The notes: a model not told the origin generated them from the letters alone. A stretch of 64,000 nt of DNA from Atopsyche davidsoni (GCA_022113835.1 JAILWY010000016.1:4378501-4442500), one strand, 5' to 3'. Numbered from the stretch's first letter, positions 36,588 to 47,240 are shown. Numbers and translations are program-made.

Positions 36588-36604
36588 GCCGTGATCGTCT
36601 AGTG
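36588..36604 (+). pseudogene. Twelfth tRNA-His, truncated at 17 nt by hAT insertion
   Basis: GCCGTGATCGTCTAGTG matches the first 17 nt of the other copies and is then replaced by the CAGGGG terminus at 36605. The last 8 bp, GTCTAGTG, fit nnnTAnnn and are the likely left half of the target duplication of the right hAT copy. The rest of this gene is not found to the right of the element. Without anticodon, T arm and B box it cannot be functional. Confidence 0.92.
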
Positions 36605-37450
36605 CAGGGGTCCCCAACCTTTTTGTACCCAAGAGCACATTTCAGGATGCCGGTCGGGCGGCGGGCACCATTTATTTTTTCGAAATATGTTTCTGCTCCC
36701 AAAAGTAGGATCAAAGCCGGCTAAAAAAAAAAAATGTATGTTTTTAAGTCGCTACTAAGTTTTTGGTTTTCACACAAAGATGGCGCTAACGACGCTAGAC
36801 AATTCTAAACTTGTGTTGTTTTATAGTTTAGACATCAGTTTTCAATAAGCTACCAACACATTTCGCAACGCAATTTTTTTTTTGTAACAATGAAGATGTC
36901 GAGTTTTATGCCAAAAAAAACAGCATTTGCGGAAAGTTTTGGTTTTCTGCTTTAACTTAAAAAAAATTCAGCTGAAGTTCGTCGTTTTACGTACGGCCTA
37001 TGGAAAACATGCACCATCGAAAACTTCCTGTGAAAATTGGTTTAAACGCTTCAGAAGTGGCGATTTCGACACTAAGGATGCCAATCTGTAAGCGATATTG
37101 GATGAAGATGATACGCAAACACAACATCAACTTGCGGAGGCATTAATAATCAGAAGATAATAAAAAAATTATCAAAAAACTCAAAAATTGACCCATCAAA
37201 GGGATCAGCCACCATAAAATGCTATTTCAACAGACTTTTTTATGATTTTCTGGAAATAATTATTATTTTGAAAATTATAACGATATACTTATTTTTGGTT
37301 ACATTTCTCATTTTAATTGGTACAATTTTTTTTAAATATTTTTTTTATTGTTGTCGGATAGTGGCGATCACACGGAAAATGGTTGGCGGGCGCACGAAAA
37401 ATGATCGGCGGGCGCCATGGCGCCCGCGGGCACAGGGTTGGGGACCACCG
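36605..37450 (+). mobile_element. Right non-autonomous hAT element with nested mariner
   Basis: The left end is almost the same as the left copy over about 80 bp (CAGGGGTCCCCAACCTTTTTG, then GGTCGGGCGGCGGGCACCAT). The right end matches again from about 37270 (ATTATAACGATATACTTATTT against ATTTTAACGATATAATTATTT) to GGTTGGGGACCACCG. The extra 0.5 kb in the middle is a mariner remnant. A perfect 20-bp palindrome is at 37408-37427. It is followed directly by GTATAACG (37451-37458). Confidence 0.8.
36722..37255 (+). pseudogene. Decayed mariner transposase fragment
   Basis: From an ATG near 36890 the sequence encodes the N-terminal part of a mariner-family transposase, broken by frameshifts and a stop. 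One frame gives MSSFMPKKTAFAESF-like residues. After a shift, another gives YGKHAPSKTSCENWFKRF followed by RSGDFDTKD (about 36990-37080), the helix-turn-helix region typical of mariners. LDEDDTQTQHQLAEAL-like residues follow to about 37145. The catalytic DDD region is missing, so the remnant is dead. Boundaries are estimated by comparison with the left hAT copy; exact mariner termini and TA duplications were not resolved. Confidence 0.75.
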
Positions 37451-37458
37451 GTATAACG
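37451..37458. repeat. Right 8-bp target-site duplication of the composite element
   Basis: GTATAACG abuts the right terminus and equals 33582-33589. The base before it differs on the two sides (C at 33581, the element's own final G at 37450), so the duplication is exactly 8 bp. Confidence 0.8.
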
Positions 37459-38379
37459 TATTTGATAGATAATTTTACTAACTTTGTTCACTTTAACGTT
37501 GTTCTTAGAATTATGGTTTTAGTATAGTAATTTTAGATTTGTTTCCCAACATCGGTAAATTAAAATTATTATAAAATTGAACATATTTAAATTTTAATAT
37601 CGATCTATTTTTATATATGTATTATAACTTTGATGAATTCACGATCTGTAGTATCCTGTCGTCGAACCCAAATTTATTCATCGCACAAGCAAAAAGTTTT
37701 AATTTGATTTAGATTGATTAAATTTTGTACTAATTGTGTCGTTGAATTGATTTTTTTGAACATTTAAAAAACTTTATGTTTTCTTCAAAAATATTTTTTT
37801 AAACTTTTAATTTGACTTTTTAAAATATCGTTTGTAATCTTCATTGTATCGTAGCCTCGTGAAGAAAAAATGCTTTTTTTATTAAATCAGCTGCAGTATA
37901 AATACAATAAAAATTTTGTCATTGTAAAAATATTATCTTTGTATTTAAGGGTCGATTATATTTTAATTGTTAGCTTTTAAAATAAAAACCAAAATAAGTA
38001 ATGAATTGAGGTCACGAACAGGACGGGTCGTTTAAGTAATTTTAACTATTGCTCTGTGCATCCTTCGCTTCCGAGAAGCTAAGTAAATCCCACGGCAAAA
38101 CTAAAATTTTTAGCGTTTAAGTTTAATATGACGATTTAAATCATAAAAACAACACATCACCAGTGATAAAATGACATACTATTTATTCAACCTTGCTCAA
38201 ACATTGTCAAATTATAGTTATTCTCTAAAATCTAAAGCACGACAAAAAATATAAGAGACTATCTTTGAAATCCATATTTTAATTTCCGGTGCGTTAAACT
38301 GGAGCTATCATACTCTCACAGATCTTCCAATTATTCCTTCAGTGTGAAGAAGGAAAAAGAAGGAGGGCTCCAATCATTA
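37459..38379. other. AT-rich noncoding DNA
   Basis: No gene, repeat or clear motif cluster is seen. Confidence 0.5.
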
Positions 38380-38700
38380 CAAAATCCCTTATTTGATATG
38401 ACAAGCCGAGGGATGATGGGTGGACGCAGTGGGTGGAGTATCGCCAGAACGAGGCGCCATCACGTGAGGCGCCCATTATCGGGTCATATCAGGCCGCAAT
38501 TACGCCTCCAATATCGCGCCTCAGTTCCCTCTACTTGTTTATCTCCGTCAGCCGCCGGAGCGCGCCTCAGACTAGTGTGTGTAATAAATGTCAGTATTAA
38601 AACTGAATTAATAGTGTCGCCCAGCCCGCGCCATCCCGACAGCCCCGCCACATTACCGACACTTGCATACTCCAATTCATTATTATTTACCGTGATATCC
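38380..38700. promoter_or_regulatory. Candidate cis-regulatory module with E-box palindrome
   Basis: GGCGCC, ATCACGTGA, GGCGCC at 38453-38473 is an inverted arrangement around the E-box CACGTG. CCCATTATCGGGTCATATCAGGCCGCAATTACG follows in short homeodomain-like words. Long frames on both strands (38344-38796 and 38484-38777) share this GC-rich block but show no domain. Confidence 0.35.
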
Positions 38701-40825
38701 GTGCGCATTAACACAAAAAAAAAACTGGGAAAACTCACAGAAAATGAAAGGCTGAAACTCTCAGACATATGGTTCAAGTGCCCGAGATATTACTAATAAA
38801 AGAAAATTGGAGTTCCCCAGACGAACTACGAGAGAAAATAAATATGAACTTCTGTAGCTTGATATTCAAAGAAAAAATGTTGACTAGACGTAAGACGCTT
38901 TAGCAGAGAAGAATAGAGTTTCTTAAAGTACTAAAAATGTGATCAATGTTCAATATTTATTAAAATTAGAAGAGACTGTTTTTATGTGATTAGAAAAATT
39001 ACATTTGAAACCAATGTAATGAAAAACTTAAGTTATGGCTTCTAATTACAGCGTAAGACCGCTTTTTCGGTTTATCGTGTCATATTTACAACACCAATGA
39101 TTGCGTTTCGGATAAAGCTCTCCATGTTTTTTCAATCATCTACTACGCATTTTACTACATATATTATTGCTTTATAAAACAAAATGTACATCATCCAAAG
39201 CTTTGTTTTCTTTGGAAAATGAGGGTGATTAATAATTTTTAAAGCATTTAAATATTATTTTTATTTAACAATCCAGCCGTGATTTTGTATGTAACCATGC
39301 TTACTAACCACTTGACCACGAAACGGTATTATAGAAGTTCACGTCGAGTGGTTCGTTTTTAGTAGAGTAATGTTGATCGCGTGTTCCACAGCCACCCTTG
39401 TCTTCTGTCCCCACCCTTTCGTATTGATGTTTACAGAGGCATTTTCAGCCTCGGTTGACTGAAGCTTTGAAAGTTGTACCTCCACCGCTTACATTCTTGC
39501 GGCGACTTGCCTTGAGCTTGCTCCGACTATGAAATATCTTACACTGTCATGATAATAATTTACCATCCGATCTCGCTCTGTCAAAATCCCAAATTTTGCG
39601 TCCGCAACAGCACGACTTAATTAATAAAACGCGTTCAACGGGAATAGTAACTGTACAAGTACTCATCATCACGATAAAACGCTAGATCCATGATCTCTAA
39701 ATACAGGAACTATTTAATACAAATTTATTTTGAAACTTAATCAATCTTGTATATCATGAAAAATGGGATCGCGTATCATGATAATGCAGTAAATTGTGGT
39801 GCTTATTTTACAAAATATAATTTGTTTTGCATGTAAATGTGTAATAACGTATTGAGAAGTTAGACTTTTAAGCCAGATGTAATATTTTATTTAAGTAAAC
39901 GAATCTATACGTATTCCGGTCTCGCAGAGCGCATCGCAGCTGGTTCAGCTATTCCGTTTCATTCTCCTGTTAATAGGATTTGCAGTAATTGGCTCAGTCC
40001 CAGCCGTCCTGATGCAGCGAATGCCTCTTGAATGGAAGACCACAGATCGTTTCTACTCGCAGACACTAATCCAATTGTAGATATACAGAAAGAACTCTGA
40101 AAACTCGTTCTTCAATTACTTAATTCCTCAACATTACGTGTTTATACAAACACGGAGCTTATTGAAATATACTTTTATTTTATTTAACTGCCACTTTTTT
40201 TTCGTTGTAAAAAAAATATGGAAGCCATGGAAGTGTTCGCCATGGAAGTATTCGCAGATATCAAATTATTATTTCTCGTCCAAAGTATTATAAATTATTC
40301 AAAATTAAACTTTACCAAAAAAAAACTGTGCAGCTTTTTCTTTGCTCTATATCTATAAATATTAAATCAAATATTGTTTCAAAATTATACACTTTAATAA
40401 CTTGAGGGCTTTACAGAGTCAAGCGGTTCTGTATTAAAAAGATCTACTTTAGTTCCTGTAAGCTTAAAACACTTTTTTTACTCAAAAATTAACACGAGGC
40501 AAAATTAAATTTCGGGGAGCAACCATCCCATGCTGAAAAGAATAATATTTCAATGTTATAACTTCAACTAGTTTATCTACTGTCTTTGTTAGCATCGACT
40601 CTGACAGAAAACAATATTTCAGAACTTTTAATTTATTTATTGAAACTTTTTAGCCCCAAGCTATTTTAATGTTTTATAAAGATATAAACGTGCTGAGATT
40701 AAAATGACTGAATTTGAATACTATTTGTAAAACACTCGATGAAGCCAACATGTTTTTCAATTATAACTTATCTAATATAAATGTAATTTTATTTTAACGA
40801 ATACATTACTTTTTTCTGTGCAAAA
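38701..40825. other. AT-rich noncoding DNA
   Basis: No gene is seen. A small tandem duplication of 15 bp (CATGGAAGTGTTCGC then CATGGAAGTATTCGC) lies at 40226-40255. GC-richer patches at 39380-39530 and 39910-40060 have no motif I can name. Confidence 0.45.
39270..39326 (-). repeat. Decayed tRNA-derived SINE fragment
   Basis: On the minus strand, CGTGGTCAAGTGGTTAGTAAG resembles a tRNA/SINE A-box region. The expected B-box position (near ACATACAAAATCACGG) is badly decayed. The assignment is tentative. Confidence 0.4.
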
Positions 40826-40826
40826 T

Positions 40827-40860
40827 CACTAATATATATTTTTTTTATTGCAGGTAAATA
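40827..40860 (+). promoter_or_regulatory. Candidate recursive splice site 3
   Basis: Branch-like CACTAAT (40827-40833), a T-rich tract and TTGCAG ending at 40853 are joined directly to GTAAAT (40854-40859). It lies about 20.7 kb beyond candidate 2 and has the same strand. The donor half is weaker than in candidate 2, but the acceptor half is good. Confidence 0.45.
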
Positions 40861-41274
40861 ATTATTTCTTCAGACTCCCAATAAAGATTGCTCACTCCAG
40901 TCACGTGATTCCCGCTTCATATTAAAGTACGTACAACACTCTGCCTAGTAGACATTTACACACAGTTTACATATTTTCCCGGCTCAAAATTTATTAATTT
41001 AAGTAGAAATTCTAGACATTTTCAGGTCTTAATAAACGTACAACATAAATAACCAGTAATCATCACTTCGTTGGTGACAGTTATACTGCCATTATTTAAT
41101 CACGACAGACTTGCCTAAACAATATATATGAATTGTCAAATGGCTGAGAGACTGCCAACTTTTTTGTGAGCGCTTACGCCAATTTCATTAAGAATTTCAT
41201 TACGCATTATTTACACTAAACATGTATATTATATATTGCTCGTGTTTACTTGGTATTTAAGCTTTCGTCTTATC

Positions 41275-41545
41275 TAGGGCTACCGAAGCGCGCGTTCCGC
41301 TTTCCCGAACTCGCACGGGTCGTAGGTACACGTGTACGTGATCCTCCATGACTTGGCGCGATGAGTGATTCCCCTGGCGTAAGAGAGTAATTCCATATAA
41401 TTGTTTATTGCGCCCAATTACGTCACGTGTCGTCAACCCCGCGTCGGTCTTGTGATTGGTTATTTATTACCAGGCCTCCCGAAGCAACGGGCTCTCTATA
41501 ACTTATTTAAAATTACTTAGTCGTGACTCATCGTCGCACTGTGAA
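41275..41545. promoter_or_regulatory. Candidate cis-regulatory module
   Basis: A complex, GC-richer block with CAATTACGTCACGTG near 41414-41428 (CRE-like and E-box words overlapping), GTGATTGGTTATTTATTACC near 41451, and GTACACGTGTACGTG near 41327. No coding frame spans it. Proposed as an enhancer from motif clustering. Confidence 0.4.
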
Positions 41546-42830
41546 TCCGATTTGCATGGACTTTAATAAAAATGTGCTGCCGGCAATAAAATCAAGTCAT
41601 AAACTGAGGTACTAAAGTAATTACGAAATCAAAAACATTAATGTATGTGAGTACGTTTTAGGTCATAGACCTCTGTTTTTTTTTTTGTGTATAAAAGTGT
41701 TTTCATATACGAATGTGTTAATGCTAAAATCAAAACTTTTCAATCCGAGATTTAATTATTGATATTAAATTTAGTTTAAAAGCTGAGACACTCCTTGTTC
41801 AATAAAATTGTTGAACACTTTAAAAATGTTTACGACCCCCGTTCTTCTGGTAGTTTAATCCTTTCGTGAATCTTTTTCGTACAAAATCTAGTCTCGGCTC
41901 TTCGTTAAGATTGTGGCCATCTTGTCAATGTCAAAGATATTTGATCACTTTTACTTACATTTTTTTACAAGTGTATAAATTATGCAATCGATCTCCTGCA
42001 AAATGATTTATATTATATTATTTTTTTACAAAAATGAAAAGGATATAATATAAAATTATGAAAATTAAATTATACATATATAACTCAATAGCTGACTAAT
42101 AAGATGTTTTATGTAGTAAGACAACTGGCGCCTTTTAAAGTATTTTTTTATTTATTGTTTTTGTTAAATTTTCCCGAGTCATCTTCCCGTTAAGTAATTT
42201 TTTAGCAAATCTTCTGTAAATAAGTATGTTATGTTATTCGGCTAACATTATAGACATTTGCCCTTTTTATTTTTTGTTTAAGATAAGGAGTAATACTAAG
42301 TGTATGAATAGTTTTATTTAACCAAAACCTTTCATCCACATTGTTTTTTTAAGAGACTAATGGCAATCATCTTGAGTAACAGTTGACATTTTTCGTTATT
42401 TAAATGAACATAAAAATATTCGTTATTTATTTTTAGAATATTTTTATAAAAAAACGTAAAGAATCTATGCCAATTTTTTTATTTAAAACTTACATATTGT
42501 TCGGTAACGATTTTTGGCAAAACATCCAATACTAGTTACAAAATCTACTTTGAAAGCACACTTTTGTATTATAAGTAAAACATACATATTTTAATATGAC
42601 GTACAAAGTCATTTTTATTGACATTGTGTTTTTCCGGTCTACGTCAAAATATCAAAAGTTATGAATAAATGGAAATTCCAGATTACAAATAATAGTACAT
42701 TTTATATATTCAGTAAAGCGCGTTTATTTGCAAAATTCAATGTTCCGTTGCGCTCGAATACGCTCAGTTCTCATTCCAATTCAGGATTCCTTTAATATTT
42801 TTCATGCAAGGCTTATTTTCGTTTTCACTC
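41546..42830. other. AT-rich noncoding DNA
   Basis: I see no gene or element in this stretch. Confidence 0.5.
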
Positions 42831-42834
42831 TGTG

Positions 42835-42975
42835 ACGATATTTGCAGTCGTCGGACTGAGTGAGTTTAGAGAAGCCAAATATTGGAGTAGCAGCCTCCCT
42901 AACGATGCAGCAGCAAGCCGCGGGGTGCTCGCTATAAATATTACAGCTTTATTATGAGCCATATTATGACTAAGT
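42835..42975. promoter_or_regulatory. Small regulatory-looking block with TATA-like word
   Basis: GGGGTGCTCGCTATAAATATT near 42924-42944 places a TATAAATA word after a GC-rich stretch. ATTATGAGCCATATTATGAC follows. No initiator or open frame downstream was recognised, so a promoter is only one possibility. Confidence 0.25.
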
Positions 42976-43529
42976 TGCTTCAATTTACAATAAAGAAGAC
43001 ATTATTAAGCATTATACTAAAGTGTGAGTGATAAATCTGACAAAGTGTTTTTGCCTTTAGGGCCGCGATTTTAAATAATATATTAGGAGTCTGATATTGT
43101 TTACACGCGTAGATTAAACTTAAGTGCGTGGCATCAATCTAAAGATATAAAAATGCTTTTATTTTTTATTAAAACAATTTATAACTGCATGTATTGTAAA
43201 GCATGGTCATTATATAAAATAATTGCTTACTTTCATATTCTATATGTATATATTATATTATATTTTCAGCCATCGCTAGGTTGCGTTTTGAATATTCAAA
43301 GTTAGTTTTTAGATTTGTAGCAGCATGTTTGAACTGCTCAGTCTCCAAAAGGCCAAGCAATTTATATTTGTGCAAATTCTTCTACGTTTTGATGTCCTAC
43401 GGGCTTAACACAGTTTAGAGTTAAATCAAAAGTGTATACAAATAAAACGCGACTAATCTCGCACATCAAAAGAACGTTAAATATACACAAACTCAAGATT
43501 ATAAAACTCTGCAGTCGGTCTACTTTCAC

Positions 43530-43790
43530 CGCTGCAATAATGCATTAATCTCTAGTGCATTCATCCGTTTAACTCGTGCGGCCTTTCGCAACCCGCACGC
43601 GCGGACCGGCTCGTGTGTAATTTACGGCCGGGCCCATCACAGATGCGCTCTCAAGAGATCGTTTCGAAACGGAGAGCGTTCGCGTCCACACGCCGGGTCG
43701 AACACGGAATTGGGTCGCGACAATCCTAAATAGGCCCGATCGAAATGTGAAACGTTTTATAATGAATTAGATCATCGCCACTGAGCGGGT
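43530..43790. promoter_or_regulatory. GC-rich candidate regulatory module
   Basis: This is one of the sharpest GC islands of the window. It contains the 12-bp palindrome CGTTTCGAAACG (43660-43671) inside a longer imperfect inversion (GCTCTC and GAGAGC), plus GTGTAATTTACGGCCG near 43611. No frame is conserved through it. Confidence 0.35.
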
Positions 43791-45425
43791 CATTTCTGAC
43801 ATTGCGACAGTGAGGCTACTGGACGTATGTCGTTCGATACAGGCGTGCTTTTGTGTGGCTTATCTGAGCTGTTGCACACAGTACAGTTCATTAATAGTAT
43901 CTATTTACGCGGCGATACAATTATGGTGAAGTGGTTTTGATTTCATTTCAAATTTATGGCACACGAAGATGGCCTTGCTCTATTTAGTTCTGCGCAATTA
44001 TTATAATTGCATGGGGTTTTATTTACGACCATTTTTCAGCTTTTATTTATACGCGTTTTAATTTAGAGTTCATTGATCAACTTTGCTTTCGTTAATTTTG
44101 CACGGTATGCATAAATTTGTATTTTTATAGAAAGCTAACGTAAGTAGTGTCTTTGGTGCATAAGGTATTTCCATAACCATATAAATAACAATCACATATT
44201 TTTGTATAAATATTATGTTATGTTTCTCGAATGTTCTGCTAAGTTCGATTACAAAAGAACCCATCAATATTATTTTAATATCGTATTAGTGTTTTACGTT
44301 TTTTTTATCTCATCATAGGGGTGCTTAAATTCAAGGGTCTGGCTAACTTATTTTTAATTTATTGGACGCAAATAGTTCTAGTAAAGTCCAAACAAAATCA
44401 GTACAAATTTTAAGAGTATATATTTTTTTACCATATTTATATGAATTTTGTGCGGCACTAATAGGTAAAATCAGAATAAGAGTAGATTGAAGGGCTGTAT
44501 GTATTAAATAAAAAGGTGTACATATTCTATTTTTTTTTTGTTTAAACTTAAGCGTTTAGTTTGAATATAGCATATATTAACATCAATATTTTGTAATTTT
44601 CTATTGGGATGGAATTAGTATTCCAAGATCCAGGAATATTACACCCGATTAGATTGGCACACATTTCTACCTGCCCAACCGAATCTAAACTCAGGCAATT
44701 GAAGAGAAAATTACGATTAAACGACAATGGCTCTGCAACATCAGATAGCCTTTAGTTGTAAAATTTTATTATATAATTTGTGGATATTGGAAGGGTAGGC
44801 ACCAAGTAGGGAGGAAGTTCTAGGGACATAGACGCGTACTTAAGTAAGACAATAAATTTAGTATCTGTAGATACACGTGCTGCATTAGAATTTCTCTGCA
44901 GTGTATTTTCAATTGATTACTTATAGGTAGTACTAAAAACCTATTAGCGACATACTTTATGACATCTATATTATATGTAATACACTTTTAAACACGACGT
45001 CAGTACTTGTTCACATATATTTGAGGATAATCTATTGTGTCACAATCTATTGTGCTCGGCTTAAAGAGCTGCTAGGAATTGATTGATAGAGTAACTATGA
45101 ATTTTTAATCCCATTCGTGTTTCCCACCAAGTGCCGAAAATACAATGTGTAAGTCAAAATTTTATATTTTTTAAATATTTAATTTTTCGCAATGAAAAAA
45201 TTAACGTAGCTGACCTTGTAATGCTAAATCTGAAGCGTGTAAATAAGTATTTTTTAAGTTGTACATAAAAGTGTTTCCGGGTGATGCGACATCTCAATAC
45301 CCGCTTGTACTTTCTTGAAACATTTTAAGGCTGCTTTCATGGATGATCCGATTGAAAAAAGAATGCGAGAGTAATTCATTACTGCGATGAATCCAGTCAA
45401 AGCATAAAAGCATCTTTTTAAATAT
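43791..45425. other. AT-rich noncoding DNA
   Basis: No gene, repeat or motif cluster is recognised. Confidence 0.5.
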
Positions 45426-45429
45426 CTTC

Positions 45430-45740
45430 AAAGTTAATCCCGCTTTGCCTAGATTGGGTATGTCTTTTGGTAATATTTTATATGGGATGAAATTACCCGG
45501 GACTCGGGGTTCAGGGGACCAAATTATATTCAAATCTTTTCGGTCCCTCGGAGCAGGAGGCCTGAGCCAATCGCTGGGCCCGCCTAAGCCCCGGTTCTGT
45601 AACGAATCCGACAAATTAAAGGTGAATTGGGCTAAGCGGCGTATGTGCACTCGGCGCGGGACGCCTGGTAAATCCTTAAATTGATAATGCCGTTTACGTG
45701 TACAGTTTTTGTAAGCCGCGCTCTACAGCTGCTGCCGGCC
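45430..45740. promoter_or_regulatory. GC-richer island, open on both strands
   Basis: A block of about 300 bp is open on the plus strand (45445-45684) and the minus strand (45294-45650). Neither peptide shows a domain. It could be a conserved noncoding element. Confidence 0.25.
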
Positions 45741-46274
45741 TTACACCGTGCAGGGGTTAACTCGGTCGAATTAGATAAATGTATTTTTATTGTATTCGGT
45801 TTGTCATGTGACGAATTTTCGATTTGATGCGATGCGATTTGATGCTTTTATTGTTTGTTAGTAAATGCTATTCAATTTCATTAACAGTTTTCGTTTTGAG
45901 CTACTGCTTATTGTTATATGCTTATTAACATGATGTTTTAAAATTGATAGTATATTCGGTTAAAAAAAGCTTACTCCCGGTAGAAGGGTTAAAAAGAGTT
46001 CATTCTATGCGATGTTATAACAAAATTATGGAATTATTTTTCAAAACATATACTCTGATATATATATAGTAAATGTAAGTTCCGGGGCTGCTTGTTTTTC
46101 TACTTTAATTTTTTTATTTTTTATTTCAATATACTATAGTTTTGTATATACATAATATACAATATACCATTTTGATGTGATGTTTGTGTATAATAGATTT
46201 AAATGTCATACCTTTGTCGTCGCACATCTGGAAACCATTAATCTTACATTTTTTTTTAGATATTTAAACAATCC
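45741..46274. other. AT-rich noncoding DNA
   Basis: Nothing is recognised. Near 45828-45843 there is a short tandem GATTTGATGCGATGC-type slippage tract. Confidence 0.5.
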
Positions 46275-46416
46275 TTAACCCTTTGCGCTCGAGGCCGTTT
46301 CCGCGCGGACTAATCAGCAACTCGAAGCGTTTCGTATCACTTTCGGTGATTTTTTTACCTCTAACTTAAAATGTTCACACACACAAATTGACACATAATT
46401 TTTTTAATTTTCATAT

Positions 46417-46785
46417 TTAATGTATATTTACATCTTTACGAAGATAGGTTCGTAAACATAAGTCTTTGTAATTTTGCTTTGTATGATATTTCATGTAACA
46501 ATTGCCGAGATGCATGCCCGGCTTTTCGGGACAAGTATCACAAAAGTATGTCGTTTGATGTCTTTTGCCGGGTTTATTTTTTTGAGAACAGACTTTGTAA
46601 TCCTTCCTAACTCCTGTTATAATGTTATGCAGCCTTCCACTTAGGCGGATTTTCGGAATCGCAGGTTGAAGTGAAGCTCTAGCACGTGTCTGACGAAAAT
46701 CTCCAGTCAATTGCCGAACTAAGGTTTTCATATACCGCAAGTGATTAAGCGGCTGTTCTCCTCTCAGCTGTTTAGTGAGATACAC
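46417..46785 (-). pseudogene. piggyBac-like transposase, C-terminal remnant
   Basis: The 122-codon frame ends with the Cys-rich domain typical of piggyBac transposases: KVCSQ, then about 12 residues later YFCDTCPEKPG, then NCYMKYHTK, a Cys/His zinc-binding pattern that binds the transposon ends in the family. The upstream part (RYMKTLVRQLTGDF) fits the region just before that domain. Full-length family members are around 600 residues, so about four fifths are lost and the first Met is not a true start. No catalytic Asp residues remain. Whether the frame is transcribed is unknown. Confidence 0.85.
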
Positions 46786-47240
46786 ATTATCATAATATTA
46801 TTATATATTATAAAGCAAACAAAATAATGGTACGATAAGTGAATGGAAAGGTTATTGATATTGTGAGGGAGAAAAAAGTCTATTCTTCAGTGCAATATAA
46901 GTTTAAGCAAATAAGGACCCTCAAATGAATGATTACGATAAGAAGTACAAGCAAAAAATATATGGGTTGATTAGGTAGGTACACATCTAGTCATTTTGCC
47001 ATGGCTGTCAAGGTCGAACTGAGACCAAAAATGCAGTTCGCTTTATGGTGCCGCACTAATCTTGGATAAGAAATTCTAGCGTAGTTTGAAAGGGGGATAA
47101 CATGATCTTTGTAAAATTATATGGGCAGTGCTTAGTAACGAACTTTAAAGAACAAGATCACATAAACATAAACAAGAAATCACCAGATAAAAAACCATAA
47201 ATAGTTATCACCGCACATCGAATTTCCGCACCAAGCAAAT

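Larger units (their letters stand above)
34418..36604 (+). repeat. Tandem array of about 196-bp tRNA-His units
   Basis: Start-to-start distances are 195, 196, 196, 196, 196, 196, 195, 195, 196, 195 and 194 bp. Each unit is a 72-bp tRNA plus a spacer of about 124 bp. Spacers fall into three types. A has ACCACTATC and CCAAAATTTCC. B has ACCTCTATC and TCAAAATTTCC. C is like B but has CAAACGTTCC. The order is A B C A B C A A B A A, which shows a higher-order ABC block and points to unequal crossing-over. Every spacer carries a T-run of 8 or more, beginning about 28 nt after the tRNA. Confidence 0.95.
33590..37450 (+). mobile_element. Composite hAT element carrying a tRNA-His array
   Basis: Two same-orientation non-autonomous hAT copies (33590-33944 and 36605-37450) bracket about 2.66 kb that includes eleven tRNA-His genes. 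The outermost termini are CAGGGGTCCCCAACC on the left and, on the right, GGTTGGGGACCACCG (13 of 15 positions complementary). They are flanked by the perfect 8-bp repeat GTATAACG. The inner flanks are CCTTAAAG (33945-33952) and GTCTAGTG (36597-36604), which match neither each other nor the outer repeat. Seen directly: the repeats, ends and flanks. Inference: the block transposed as a unit of 3,861 bp. Recombination of a circular DNA into a resident hAT copy is an alternative, but it predicts matching inner flanks unless the circle itself was rearranged. Confidence 0.7.

Noticed and set aside
33582..37458. Integration of a tRNA-bearing DNA circle into a resident hAT by homologous recombination
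   Set aside because: Not excluded, but it predicts equal inner flanks from a single circular hAT copy. The inner flanks CCTTAAAG and GTCTAGTG differ, so it is less likely than joint transposition.
38344..38796. 150-codon plus-strand frame
   Set aside because: It overlaps an opposing frame over the same GC-rich block, has no domain and no splice context. The block reads better as regulatory DNA.
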